NCBI RefSeq assembly: GCF_014323725.1
Contig: NZ_JABVED010000001.1
Coordinates: 168,505 to 232,504 of the forward strand
DNA from: Actinokineospora xionganensis
GTDB taxonomy: Bacteria > Actinomycetota > Actinomycetes > Mycobacteriales > Pseudonocardiaceae
Direction of reading: 5' to 3'
DNA: 64,000 nt
Shown: one piece after another, positions 26,365 through 34,633 of the stretch
Position numbering within the stretch: the first letter of the stretch is position 1
How the letters are laid out: each line of letters begins with the position of its first letter
Notes under the pieces: generated by a model
Database searches by the model: none
What the model was told of the DNA's origin: nothing
Seen by the model: only the letters and a program-made list of their open reading frames with translations
Translations under genes and position numbers: made by a program

Positions 26365-27669
26365 TCAGCTCTGGAAGCAGGGCTTGTCGAACTTGTAGTC
26401 CTTCGCCGTCGGTCCGACGAAGAACGTTTTCACGGTGCTGACGCCGGTGGGGGAGGACTCGTCCGGCTTGGCGATCATCGTCTCCCGGACCACACCGGCG
26501 TTGGCGTCGCCGCTGAAGTTGCCCGCCGAGGCGGGCAGCATGCCCTCGTAGTCGACCTTGTCCAGCTGCTTGACGGCCTTGAGCAGGCCTTCCCTGGTCA
26601 GGTCCTTGTTCTCGACGGCCTTCTTCAGCGCCGCCTGCAGCGGGTAGGACCAGACCCAGCCCGCGGTGTAGCCGTCGTTGCCGGTGACGCCCGCGCCGAG
26701 GATCTCGCGCATGTTCTTGTGCCCTGGTGTGTCGGCCGTGAACGTCTCCCACGGGCCGGACTGCAGGTACAGCGCCTTGAACGCGGGGCCCGCGGGGCTC
26801 TTGAGCAGACCTGGGTTCCACGTCGGGCTGGTGCCGATGTACTTGCCGGTGAAGCCGCGCGCCGCGGTCTGCCCGACGATCACGGCCGCGTCGGTGGGGC
26901 CGGTGGTCAGGATGACCAGGTCGGGTTTCTTGGAGTTGACGGCGTTGATCGCGCCCGCCTGGTTGTCCTGGCCGGAAGCAGTCTCCACCGCCTCGAACGT
27001 GAGGCCGTTCTTCTCCGCCGCCACCTTGGCGCCCGCCGCTGCGTCCTCGCCGTAGTCGCCGGGGTAGTGCACGGCCATGACGGACTTGGGCTTGAACTGC
27101 TCGACCGCGTAGTCGATCGCGTTCATCGACTCCAGGCAGTAGTTGGTGCCGGATTCGAGGATCACGTCCTCGAACGCCCACGCCGAGGTCCACGAGGCGG
27201 GCACCGACACGATGTTGTTGTCACCGAGGTCGCCGATGATCGCCGCGGTCGTCGGCGAGCCGAGGGTCTGCGCCAGGCCGAGCACCTTGCTCTTGATCTC
27301 CTGGTAGACCTGGTTGTGGGTCTCGGGGTTGTACTTGTTGTCGCGGACGTACGTGGTGACGTCGACCCCGTAGCCGTCGATGCCGCCCGACTTGTTCACC
27401 CGCTCCCAGAACTTCTTCTGCGCCTCCGTGATCGGCACCGCGAGCGCCTTGAACGGCCCGGAGGTCAGGTCCGAGATCGTGCCCAGGAAGATGCAGCCCT
27501 TCGTCAGGTTGGGCGTGTCCTTGCACGGCTCGGCGGTGACACCCACGTCGGTCCGGACGGCTCCTTCGCCGCCGCCACCGCCCCCACCGGAGTCACCTCG
27601 GCCGCAGCCGGTCGCGATCAGCGCCAGGGCGGACAGGCCCGCCAGCAGCTGAGTTGTTCGACTGGTCAT
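26365..27669 (-). CDS. livK: Branched-chain-type ABC substrate-binding lipoprotein
   Basis: This 434-aa periplasmic-binding-protein-like type I fold is anchored as a lipoprotein: the signal ends LIATGC and is followed by a Gly-rich linker. It then has IFLGTISDLTSGPFKALAVPITEAQKKFWERVN and GYGVDVTTYVRDNKYNPE, as in Liv/urea/hydrophobic-acid binding proteins. ATG 27669 has AAAGGA eight bases upstream. It is the last gene of the importer operon, 62 bp after the permease. The ligand may be an amino acid or a carboxylic acid, given the acyl-CoA synthetase in the operon. Confidence 0.9.
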   Translation of the reverse strand: MTSRTTQLLAGLSALALIATGCGRGDSGGGGGGGEGAVRTDVGVTAEPCKDTPNLTKGCIFLGTISDLTSGPFKALAVPITEAQKKFWERVNKSGGIDGYGVDVTTYVRDNKYNPETHNQVYQEIKSKVLGLAQTLGSPTTAAIIGDLGDNNIVSVPASWTSAWAFEDVILESGTNYCLESMNAIDYAVEQFKPKSVMAVHYPGDYGEDAAAGAKVAAEKNGLTFEAVETASGQDNQAGAINAVNSKKPDLVILTTGPTDAAVIVGQTAARGFTGKYIGTSPTWNPGLLKSPAGPAFKALYLQSGPWETFTADTPGHKNMREILGAGVTGNDGYTAGWVWSYPLQAALKKAVENKDLTREGLLKAVKQLDKVDYEGMLPASAGNFSGDANAGVVRETMIAKPDESSPTGVSTVKTFFVGPTAKDYKFDKPCFQS

Positions 27670-27713
27670 CGGTATTTCCTTTCGTGGCAGGCGAATCGAC
27701 TGTGAGTAGGAAA

Positions 27714-27743
27714 GGGCTAGTAGGAGAAGGGCTAGTAGGAGAA
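27714..27743. repeat. 15-bp direct tandem repeat over the permease stop codon
   Basis: The unit gggctagtaggagaa occurs twice in a row (27714-27728 and 27729-27743). It spans the last codons and stop of the upstream permease. Reading through the stop would add Pro-Phe-Ser-Tyr and hit a second TAG, an exact copy of the native PFSY-stop end. Confidence 0.85.
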
Positions 27744-28883
27744 AGGCCAAGCCTTGAAGTAGTTGCGTATCCGGATCCAGATCCCGAACAGCCCACGCGG
27801 CTCGAAGATCAGGAAGAGGATGATCATCAGTCCGTAGAAGATGATCGCCAGGTTGGCCGCGCCGAGCGGTGCGGTCACGTCCGAGCTGATGAACGGCAGA
27901 ACTGTCGGCAGCTCTTGGGTGAGCCGCGGCAGCATCGTGATGAACAGCGCGCCCATGATCGAGCCGGAGATCGTTCCGGCCCCACCGATCAGCACCATCG
28001 CGACGAATTGGATGGACAGCAGCAGGTTGAACGAGTCGGGTTCGACCCGCCCGAGAACCGCGTAGAGCAGCGCGCCGGCGCAGCCCGCGTAGAACGACGA
28101 GATGCCGAACGCGAGCACCTTGTAGCGGGTGACGCTGACCCCGATCACGTCGGCGGCGATGTCACGGTCGCGCACCGCGGCGAACGCCCGGCCGACCTTC
28201 GACCGCACCAGGTTGCGGGCGAACACGGCGAAGATGACCAGCAGCACCAGGGTCAGCAGGTACATCTTCTGATCACCGGTGAGCAGGTCGCCGTTGCGGT
28301 CGAGGCGCTGGCCGAACATCTCCGGCACCGGGCCCTGCCTGCCGACGCCCGGCCCGCCGGTGAGCGCCTTCCACTCCTTGAAGATGTGCAGACCCAGGAA
28401 CACCAGGCCGAGGGTGACGATGGCCAGGTAGAGCCCGCGCAGCCGGGTGGCCAGCGGCGCGACGATCACGCCCGCGACTCCGGCGACCACGCCCGCGGCC
28501 AGCAGCCACAGTGGCAGGAAGGTGATGCCGAAGCCGATCGTGCGTCTGCCCGGCTCGCCGCTCAGCGCCGAGGCGGTGTACGCGCCGATGGCGAGGAAGA
28601 AGGCGTGGCCGAGGCTCACCTGACCCGCGTAGCCGGTCACGATGTTCAGCCCGATCGCGCCGATCGCCGCGGCCAGCCCCATGGCGAACAGGTGCAGCCA
28701 CTCGTCGGGCAGGCCGAACGGCACGTAGGTGGCCGCGAGCAGCACCATCGCGACCACCGCGACCTGCTTGGGTCGGGTGTTGAGCATGCGCAGGTTCTGC
28801 CCGTACGAGGTGTAGAGCTCAGGCCTGCCCCACAACTGTCGAGAGGCCTTTGTGGACACCGAGGTGGACCGTTGCTCGGTCAT
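27732..28883 (-). CDS. livM: Branched-chain-type ABC permease (LivM family)
   Basis: This 383-aa inner-membrane permease has about nine to ten hydrophobic helices. The family segment GLNIVTGYAGQVSLGHAFFLAIGAYTAS is clear. The cytoplasmic coupling loop reads VRSKVGRAFAAVRDRDIAADVIGV, and GGAGTISGSIMGALF follows. ATG 28883 overlaps the livH stop (ATGA). An N-terminal extension of about 40 residues precedes the first helix. Confidence 0.92.
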   Translation of the reverse strand: MTEQRSTSVSTKASRQLWGRPELYTSYGQNLRMLNTRPKQVAVVAMVLLAATYVPFGLPDEWLHLFAMGLAAAIGAIGLNIVTGYAGQVSLGHAFFLAIGAYTASALSGEPGRRTIGFGITFLPLWLLAAGVVAGVAGVIVAPLATRLRGLYLAIVTLGLVFLGLHIFKEWKALTGGPGVGRQGPVPEMFGQRLDRNGDLLTGDQKMYLLTLVLLVIFAVFARNLVRSKVGRAFAAVRDRDIAADVIGVSVTRYKVLAFGISSFYAGCAGALLYAVLGRVEPDSFNLLLSIQFVAMVLIGGAGTISGSIMGALFITMLPRLTQELPTVLPFISSDVTAPLGAANLAIIFYGLMIILFLIFEPRGLFGIWIRIRNYFKAWPFSY

Positions 28884-29788
28884 ACCCGTTCCACCTCCTT
28901 CGTGCCGAACAGCCCGTACGGTCTGACCAGGAGCACCAAGAGCATCACCACGTAGGCCGAGACCACGGAGAAGTTCTGGCCCAGCCACGGCGCGAAGTCG
29001 CCCTGGTAGGTGGCCACCAGCGACTCGACAAGTCCGACGGTGAACCCGCCGATCACCGCCCCGCCCAAGGAGTCCAGCCCGCCCAGGATGATCGCGGGCA
29101 GCGCCTTCAACCCGATGATCCACAAGTTCTGGTCGATGCCCGCGCCGGTGGCCTGGAACGTCCCCGCGACCGCGGCCAGCGCGCCCGCCATCGCCCAGGA
29201 GGTGGCGAACACCGTGCCGACCGAGATGCCTTGCGCCAGCGCGGTTTCCTGGTTGAACGAGGCCGCCCGCATGGCGAGGCCGAGCCGGGAGTACTTGAAG
29301 AAGGAAAACAGCACGGCCACGAGGAGGACGGTGGTCACCAGCATCACGATGTGCCGCTCCTGCACCTGCACGCCGCCGAGGTTGATCGAGTTCAGGCCCC
29401 ACGGGTCGCCGACCGGCCGGACGTCGAGGCCGATGAAGATGTTGGCCACCAACCGGACCACGATGTCGATGCCGAGGGTGATGATCGCGATCACGAACAC
29501 CGGCTTGCCGACCATCGGCCGGATCACCGTCCGCTCGATGCCGAGGCCGAGCAGGGCGACACCGACCGCGCCGAGCACCAGGGCCAGGAAGAAGCCCCAC
29601 GGACTCGGGATCCCGAGCAGCGCTTCGGCGAGGAAGCTGACCGCGAGCGCGCCCGCCAGCATGAACGCGGGTTGGGCGAAGCTGACCACCCGCATCGACT
29701 TGTAGATGATCACGAAGCCGAGCGCGAGCAACGCGTAGACCGACCCCTGGCCCAGTCCGCCCGCCACTGCCTGCAGGAAGGTGGTCAT
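28880..29788 (-). CDS. livH: Branched-chain-type ABC permease (LivH family)
   Basis: This 302-aa integral membrane permease opens GLGQGSVYALLALGFVIIYKSMRVVSFAQPAFMLAGA, then has IERTVIRPMVGKP and the coupling loop YSRLGLAMRAASFNQETALAQGI. ILGGLDSLGGAVIGGFTVGLVE is the classical LivH glycine-rich helix. It pairs with LivM to form the channel. It overlaps the ligase stop by ATGA at 29785-29788. Confidence 0.92.
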   Translation of the reverse strand: MTTFLQAVAGGLGQGSVYALLALGFVIIYKSMRVVSFAQPAFMLAGALAVSFLAEALLGIPSPWGFFLALVLGAVGVALLGLGIERTVIRPMVGKPVFVIAIITLGIDIVVRLVANIFIGLDVRPVGDPWGLNSINLGGVQVQERHIVMLVTTVLLVAVLFSFFKYSRLGLAMRAASFNQETALAQGISVGTVFATSWAMAGALAAVAGTFQATGAGIDQNLWIIGLKALPAIILGGLDSLGGAVIGGFTVGLVESLVATYQGDFAPWLGQNFSVVSAYVVMLLVLLVRPYGLFGTKEVERV

Positions 29789-31653
29789 GCGCCGCCTCCC
29801 TTGGCGTACATGGATTCGACCAGGTCATCGAACAGCTTGCCCAGCGCCGACCGCTTGACCTTCTGCGTGGCGGTCAGCTCGCCGTCCTCGTGGTCGAGTT
29901 CCTTCGGCAGCATGCGGAACTTCTTGATCTGCTCGACGGTGGCGAACTTCTTGTTGACGTCGTCGACGATGCCCTGCACCAGCTTGTCGACCTCAGGGCG
30001 TTCGGACAGGTCCCGGTACGTGGTGTACGGGATGCGCTTGCGCTGCGCCCATTCCCCGACTGTCTCCAGTTCCACGCCGATCAGCGCGGTCAGGTACGGG
30101 CGCTTGTCGCCGATCACCACGGCTTCCTTGATGTACGGCGAGACCTTGAGCGCGTTCTCGATCTCCGAGGGCGCGACGTTCTTGCCGCCCGCGGTGATGA
30201 TGATGTCCTTCATCCGGTCGGTGATCCTGACGTGCGTGTCGTCGACCCACACGCCCACGTCGCCGGTGTGCAGCCAGCCCTGCTCGTCGACCGCCTTCGC
30301 GGTGGCCTCCTCGTCGCGCCAGTAGCCCGCGAACACCCCGGCGTGCCGGGTGAGGATCTCGCCCGTCTCCTCGTCGATGCGCAGGTCGACACCCGGGTGC
30401 GGCTCGCCGACGGTGCCGAGCTTGACCCGGCCGGGCCGGTTGGCGGTGGCGATCGCGCTGTTCTCGGTCATGCCGTACACCTCGTGCATCGGCACCCCGA
30501 TGCCCATGAAGAACTTCAGCACGTCCGGCGCGATCGGCGCGGCGCCCGAGGCGGCGTAGCGGACCTTGCGCATACCGATGCGGTCGCGCAGCGCGCGATA
30601 GAGGAACAGGTAGCCCAGCGCGTAGCGCAGCCGGGTGCCCGGTGTGTGCTTGCCGCCGGTGCGCACCAGGGTGTCGCCGATGCCGTCGGCCACCTTGAGC
30701 CAGAACCGGGCGAGGGCGCGCTTGGCCGGGGACGCCGAGGCGATCTTGATGTTGACCCCGGCCAGCACCTTCTCCCAGATCCGCGGCACGCCGAACAGGA
30801 TCGTCGGCTGGATCTCCCGGAGATTGGGCTGCACGGTCGCGATAGACTCGGCGAAGTTGACCTGCACGCCCGCCGAGGAGTTGAACCAGGTGGTGAAGAT
30901 CCGCTCGGCCACGTGGCACAGCGGAAGGTAGGACAGCATGATGTCGTCGGTGCTCGGCGGGGGAGAGGTGAACCCGCCGCTCTCGATGAGGGTCTCGACG
31001 CTGAACTCGACGTTCGCCACGCTCAGCATCGCGCCCTTGGGCGGACCGGTCGTGCCGGAGGTGTAGACCAAGGTCATGATGTCGTCGGCCCGCGCCTGGC
31101 TCATCGTCTCCTCGACCGCCCGCGGGTGCGCCTCACGGTGTTCCGCGCCCATGGCCAGGAGGTCTTCCCAGAACAGCAGCTTCGGATTGTCGTAGCGGCG
31201 GCGGATGCCGCGGGGTTCCAAGTAGACGATCCGCTCGAGTTCGGGCAGTTGGTCCAGCACCGCCAGCACCTTGTCCACCTGCTCCTGGTCCTCGGCGAGC
31301 AGGACCTTGCTGCCCGAGTGGGCGAGCAGGTACGCCACCTCCGAGGCCGGGTTGGTGGGGTAGAGGCCCACCGTCATCGCCCGCACCGCCACCGTGGCCA
31401 GGTCGGTGTAGAGCCACTCCCGGCGGTTCTCCGACTGGATCGCCACCCGGTCGCCTGGGCGCACCCCGAGCGCGAGCAGCGCGTGCCCGACGAGCTCGAT
31501 CTTGTCCCAGTAGTCCGACCAGGGCACTTCCTGCCAGATGCCGAAGTCCTTCTCCCGCATGGCGACCGCGTCGGGCATGGTGCGCGCGCGATCCCGCACC
31601 CTGGTCACGATGGTGGTCGTGGTCTTCGTCCCCGGTTCGGCGATCTGGGTCAT
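29785..31653 (-). CDS. Long-chain acyl-CoA synthetase (AMP-forming)
   Basis: This 622-aa ANL-superfamily ligase activates a carboxylic acid as acyl-AMP and then acyl-CoA. Visible motifs are the P-loop LVYTSGTTGPPKGAM (about residues 190-204), LSYLPLCHVAER, EVYGMTENSA, GWLHTGDVGVW and DIIITAGGKNVAPSEIE. The final Lys-rich RSALGKLFDD carries the C-terminal lysine region. It lies between livG and livH with ATGA overlaps at both ends, so import and activation are coupled. This suggests that the importer carries a carboxylate rather than an ordinary amino acid. Confidence 0.92.
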   Translation of the reverse strand: MTQIAEPGTKTTTTIVTRVRDRARTMPDAVAMREKDFGIWQEVPWSDYWDKIELVGHALLALGVRPGDRVAIQSENRREWLYTDLATVAVRAMTVGLYPTNPASEVAYLLAHSGSKVLLAEDQEQVDKVLAVLDQLPELERIVYLEPRGIRRRYDNPKLLFWEDLLAMGAEHREAHPRAVEETMSQARADDIMTLVYTSGTTGPPKGAMLSVANVEFSVETLIESGGFTSPPPSTDDIMLSYLPLCHVAERIFTTWFNSSAGVQVNFAESIATVQPNLREIQPTILFGVPRIWEKVLAGVNIKIASASPAKRALARFWLKVADGIGDTLVRTGGKHTPGTRLRYALGYLFLYRALRDRIGMRKVRYAASGAAPIAPDVLKFFMGIGVPMHEVYGMTENSAIATANRPGRVKLGTVGEPHPGVDLRIDEETGEILTRHAGVFAGYWRDEEATAKAVDEQGWLHTGDVGVWVDDTHVRITDRMKDIIITAGGKNVAPSEIENALKVSPYIKEAVVIGDKRPYLTALIGVELETVGEWAQRKRIPYTTYRDLSERPEVDKLVQGIVDDVNKKFATVEQIKKFRMLPKELDHEDGELTATQKVKRSALGKLFDDLVESMYAKGGGA

Positions 31654-32438
31654 GACGTCACCTCCGTCGCGTGTTCCTGCCCCAGATACGCCCGGATGAC
31701 CCCTTCGTCGGCCTGGACCTGGCCGGGTGTGCCGGTGACGATCGGCGTGCCGAAGTCCATCGCCATCACCCGGTCCGCCAGGTCCATGACCAGGCCCATG
31801 TCGTGCTCGACCAGAATCATCGGGATGTCGAGTTCGTCGCGGATGTCCAGGACGAATCGCGCCATGTCCTCGGTCTCCTCGAGGTTCATGCCCGCGACCG
31901 GCTCGTCGAGCAGCAGCAGCTTGGGCTCCATGGCCAGCGCCCGGCCCAGCTCGACGCGCTTCTGCACCCCGTAGGGGAGCAGGCCCACGGGAAACGAGCG
32001 CCACTGCTCCAGTTCGAGGAAGTCGACGATGTTCTCCACCACGGCGCGGTTGGCGATCTCCTCGTGCCGGGCCCGGCCGAACCAGGCGAACGCGGACGGC
32101 GCGCCATAGCGGATGTGGTGGTGCCTGCCGAGCATCAGGTTGTCCAACACGGTCAGATTCGAGAACAGCTCGATGTTCTGGAACGTCCGGGCCATGCCGA
32201 GCGCCGCGATCCGGTGCGGCGGCTTGCCCACCAGGTCGACGCCGTCGAACACCACCCGGCCCCGCTGCGGCCGGTACACCCCGGAGAGCACGTTGAAGAT
32301 CGACGTCTTGCCCGCGCCGTTCGGGCCGATGATCGCGAACAGCTCGCGCTCGCCGACCTCGAAGGACACGCCGTTGACAGCCTTGACGCCGGCAAAGGAC
32401 AGGTGCACGTCGTCGAACACCAGGATCGGCTCGGTCAT
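31650..32438 (-). CDS. livG: ABC ATPase (LivG family)
   Basis: This 262-aa ATPase has Walker A GPNGAGKT, the Q-loop region RTFQNIELFSNLTVLDNL, a degenerate signature LPYGVQKRVELGRALA, Walker B LLLLDEPVAGMN and the switch His in ILVEHDMGLVMDLADRV. ATG 32438 is preferred over a GTG three codons upstream because it overlaps the livF stop as ATGA (32435-32438). Confidence 0.93.
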   Translation of the reverse strand: MTEPILVFDDVHLSFAGVKAVNGVSFEVGERELFAIIGPNGAGKTSIFNVLSGVYRPQRGRVVFDGVDLVGKPPHRIAALGMARTFQNIELFSNLTVLDNLMLGRHHHIRYGAPSAFAWFGRARHEEIANRAVVENIVDFLELEQWRSFPVGLLPYGVQKRVELGRALAMEPKLLLLDEPVAGMNLEETEDMARFVLDIRDELDIPMILVEHDMGLVMDLADRVMAMDFGTPIVTGTPGQVQADEGVIRAYLGQEHATEVTS

Positions 32439-33220
32439 GAAAGCCACCGCTTCCGCCGCTTGTAGTGCTTGACGTCGCGGAAGGACTTGACCGCGCCCTC
32501 CGCGCCGAGTCCCAGATAGAACTCCCGGATGTCCTCGTCGGCGAGGAGTTCCCTGGCGGGCTTGTCCATCACGATCTTGCCGTTCTCCATCACGTAGCCG
32601 TGCTCGGCGATGGACAGGGCCATGGTGGCGTTCTGCTCGACCAACAGGACCGTCGTCCCCTGCTCGTTGATCTGCACGATCAGGTCGCGGATCTGCTGGA
32701 CCAGCAGGGGAGCGAGGCCCAGGCTGGGCTCGTCGAGCAGCAGGTAGCTGGGGTCCGACATCAGGGCCCGGCCCATGGCGAGCATCTGCTGCTCGCCGCC
32801 GGAGAGGTAGCCCGCGGTCCGTTTGCGACGGTCGCGCAGCACCGGGAACAACCCGTAGACCCGGGCGAGGTTCTCCTTGAGGTGCTTGATGTTGGTGTGC
32901 GCGCCGACCCGCAGGTTCTCCTCGACGGTGAGCTCGGCGAAGATCTGCCTGCCCTCCTGGACCTGCTTGATTCCCCTCGCCACGATCCGGGCCGCGTTGC
33001 TGCGGTGGATGGGTTCGTCGTCGAGGGTGATCGACCCTTTGGTCACTTCACCCTCGTGCACCCCGAGGAGGCCGGAGATGGCGCGGAGCAGCGTCGTCTT
33101 GCCTGCCCCGTTAGCCCCGAGCAAGGCGACGATCTTGCCTTCCGGAACCTCAAGGCTGACACCGCGCAGCACGAGGATCACGTCGTCGTAGACGACCTCG
33201 AGGTTGCGGACCGCAAGCAT
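32435..33220 (-). CDS. livF: ABC ATPase (LivF family)
   Basis: This 261-aa ATPase has Walker A LGANGAGKTT, the Q-loop IKQVQEGRQIFAELTVEENL, signature LSGGEQQMLAMGRAL, Walker B YLLLDEPSLGLAP and the switch His region. The C-terminus carries an extra basic tail (KHYKRRKRWLS). ATG 33220 has AGGAGG four bases upstream; a TTG one codon earlier is too close to it. It is the first gene of the six-gene importer operon. Confidence 0.93.
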   Translation of the reverse strand: MLAVRNLEVVYDDVILVLRGVSLEVPEGKIVALLGANGAGKTTLLRAISGLLGVHEGEVTKGSITLDDEPIHRSNAARIVARGIKQVQEGRQIFAELTVEENLRVGAHTNIKHLKENLARVYGLFPVLRDRRKRTAGYLSGGEQQMLAMGRALMSDPSYLLLDEPSLGLAPLLVQQIRDLIVQINEQGTTVLLVEQNATMALSIAEHGYVMENGKIVMDKPARELLADEDIREFYLGLGAEGAVKSFRDVKHYKRRKRWLS

Positions 33221-33323
33221 CAAACCTCCTAACGGTGACCCGCGTCACACTCTGTCAGCAGAGCATTGATCACGCGACCGCTAAAGACCAAGCAATGAGG
33301 CTTGATTCGTTATAAGTTCCTCG

Positions 33324-33347
33324 CGCTCCGGCGCCTCGGCCGGAGCG
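33324..33347. terminator. Terminator-like hairpin downstream of the VOC gene
   Basis: Perfect 8-bp arms cgctccgg (33324-33331) and ccggagcg (33340-33347) with an 8-nt loop lie 38 bp past the end of the VOC gene and upstream of livF. It most likely insulates the importer promoter from the VOC transcript. Confidence 0.55.
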
Positions 33348-33384
33348 TGCTGCCGTTCAGGTGACGACTCGCTACGCTCTGTGT

Positions 33385-33894
33385 TCAGTCGAGCAGGGTG
33401 GTCCCGTCGAACACGCCCAGCCGCTCTTGGTAGAGCTCAAGCCCGACCCCGTTCGGGTCCCGGAAGTAGACGCTGTCCTCCACGCCGCGGTCGGGCCCGA
33501 GATACTCGATCCCCGCGTCGTCGAGCTTCTTCTTGGCCGCGTCGAACATCTCGGCCGACACCGAGATCGCCAGGTGCTGCACCCCACCGATGGTCTCGGT
33601 GAAGGGCGGGTGGTGGTGGCCGGGGAAGTCGAAGAAGCCGAGCAGGTTGTGGTTGCCGATATCGAAGAAGAAGTGGCTCGACCCGGCGTAGTCACGGTTC
33701 TCCACCAGTTCCACCAACGGGAATCCGAGCAGCTCCTGGTAGAACTTGATCGTCTCCTCGACATCGCGGCAGATCAGCGCCAAGTGGTGGATGCCGCGGA
33801 CAGTCGTCGCCTGTCGAGACCGCAGGTAGCGCTCGCGCAACGACTCCCGACGGGCGCGGATCTCCTGGAGTTCCTGACCTTCCGGCTGCGGCAT
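33385..33894 (-). CDS. VOC-superfamily metalloenzyme-like protein
   Basis: This 169-aa protein has an N-terminal helical extension rich in Arg/Glu and then a VOC fold. It shows RGIHHLALICRDVEETIKFYQELLGFPLVE, HFFFDIGNHNLLGFFDFPG, GGVQHLAISV and VYFRDPNGVGLELYQE. His in HHLAL, His in VQHLA and Glu in LELYQ would be metal ligands, as in extradiol dioxygenase or glyoxalase-type members. ATG 33894 has AAGGAG four to five bases upstream. The open frame extends 16 codons further without a ribosome site. Confidence 0.88.
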   Translation of the reverse strand: MPQPEGQELQEIRARRESLRERYLRSRQATTVRGIHHLALICRDVEETIKFYQELLGFPLVELVENRDYAGSSHFFFDIGNHNLLGFFDFPGHHHPPFTETIGGVQHLAISVSAEMFDAAKKKLDDAGIEYLGPDRGVEDSVYFRDPNGVGLELYQERLGVFDGTTLLD

Positions 33895-34018
33895 GGCGCT
33901 CCTTAGGTTCGCGATCGTCCACTGTATTCCCGTTTCGGCCACCGCTCAGGTCGTGAGGATTGATCGTCTTCGGCCGGTGGTACCTCCCAACCAGTCGTCC
34001 AGTGGCCGAGGAGCGCCG

Positions 34019-34627
34019 ATGAAGCTCTACGCCGACCAACCCGTCCGCCGCACGCGTCAGGCCACCGCCGACCTGGTCGCCCTGCTGATCGTGTTCGCCA
34101 CCGTCTGGCTCGCCACCGAGGTCCGGGAGCGGGTGCTGCGGCTGCGGGCGCCCGGCCAGGGCCTGGTCGACGCGGGCGGCGGGCTGAGCGCAACGTTCGA
34201 CGCCGCCGCCGACAACGCCGACGACGTGCCCCTGGTCGGGCGCCCGCTGGCGGACGCTCTGCACACCGGGTCGGCGGGCGGCGCCCGGCTCAGCGAGGCG
34301 GGCCGGTGGCAGATCGAAGCCGTCGAAAGCCTGGCGCTGTGGCTGACCGTGGCGTTGATCGTCGTCCCGGTCGCGCTGTTGTTGATCGTCTGGCTGCCCC
34401 GCCGGGTCCGGTACGCGCGCGAGGCGGGCGCCGCGGTCCGGCTGCGCGACCAGGGGCCGGACGGCCACGACCTGCTCGCGCTGCGCGCCCTGGTGACCCA
34501 GCCCCTGTCGCGGCTGGCGTCGGCGGGCCCGGTCGGCGCGGGCTGGCGCACGGGCGACCCGGAGACCGTGGCCCGGCTGGCTGACCGCGAACTGCGCAGA
34601 CTGGGCCTGCGACCGCCCGCGCGCTGA
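34019..34627 (+). CDS. Two-helix membrane protein, function unknown
   Basis: This 202-aa protein has transmembrane helices at about residues 18-34 and 107-131. Between them is a roughly 70-residue extracytoplasmic loop (Gly/Ala/Asp-rich), and a basic cytoplasmic C-terminal part follows the second helix (WLPRRVRYAREAGAAVRLRDQG). ATG 34019 has GAGGAG five bases upstream. It converges with the TPR-membrane gene only 6 bp away. I do not recognise a family. Confidence 0.8.
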   Translation: MKLYADQPVRRTRQATADLVALLIVFATVWLATEVRERVLRLRAPGQGLVDAGGGLSATFDAAADNADDVPLVGRPLADALHTGSAGGARLSEAGRWQIEAVESLALWLTVALIVVPVALLLIVWLPRRVRYAREAGAAVRLRDQGPDGHDLLALRALVTQPLSRLASAGPVGAGWRTGDPETVARLADRELRRLGLRPPAR

Positions 34628-34633
34628 CCGGCG

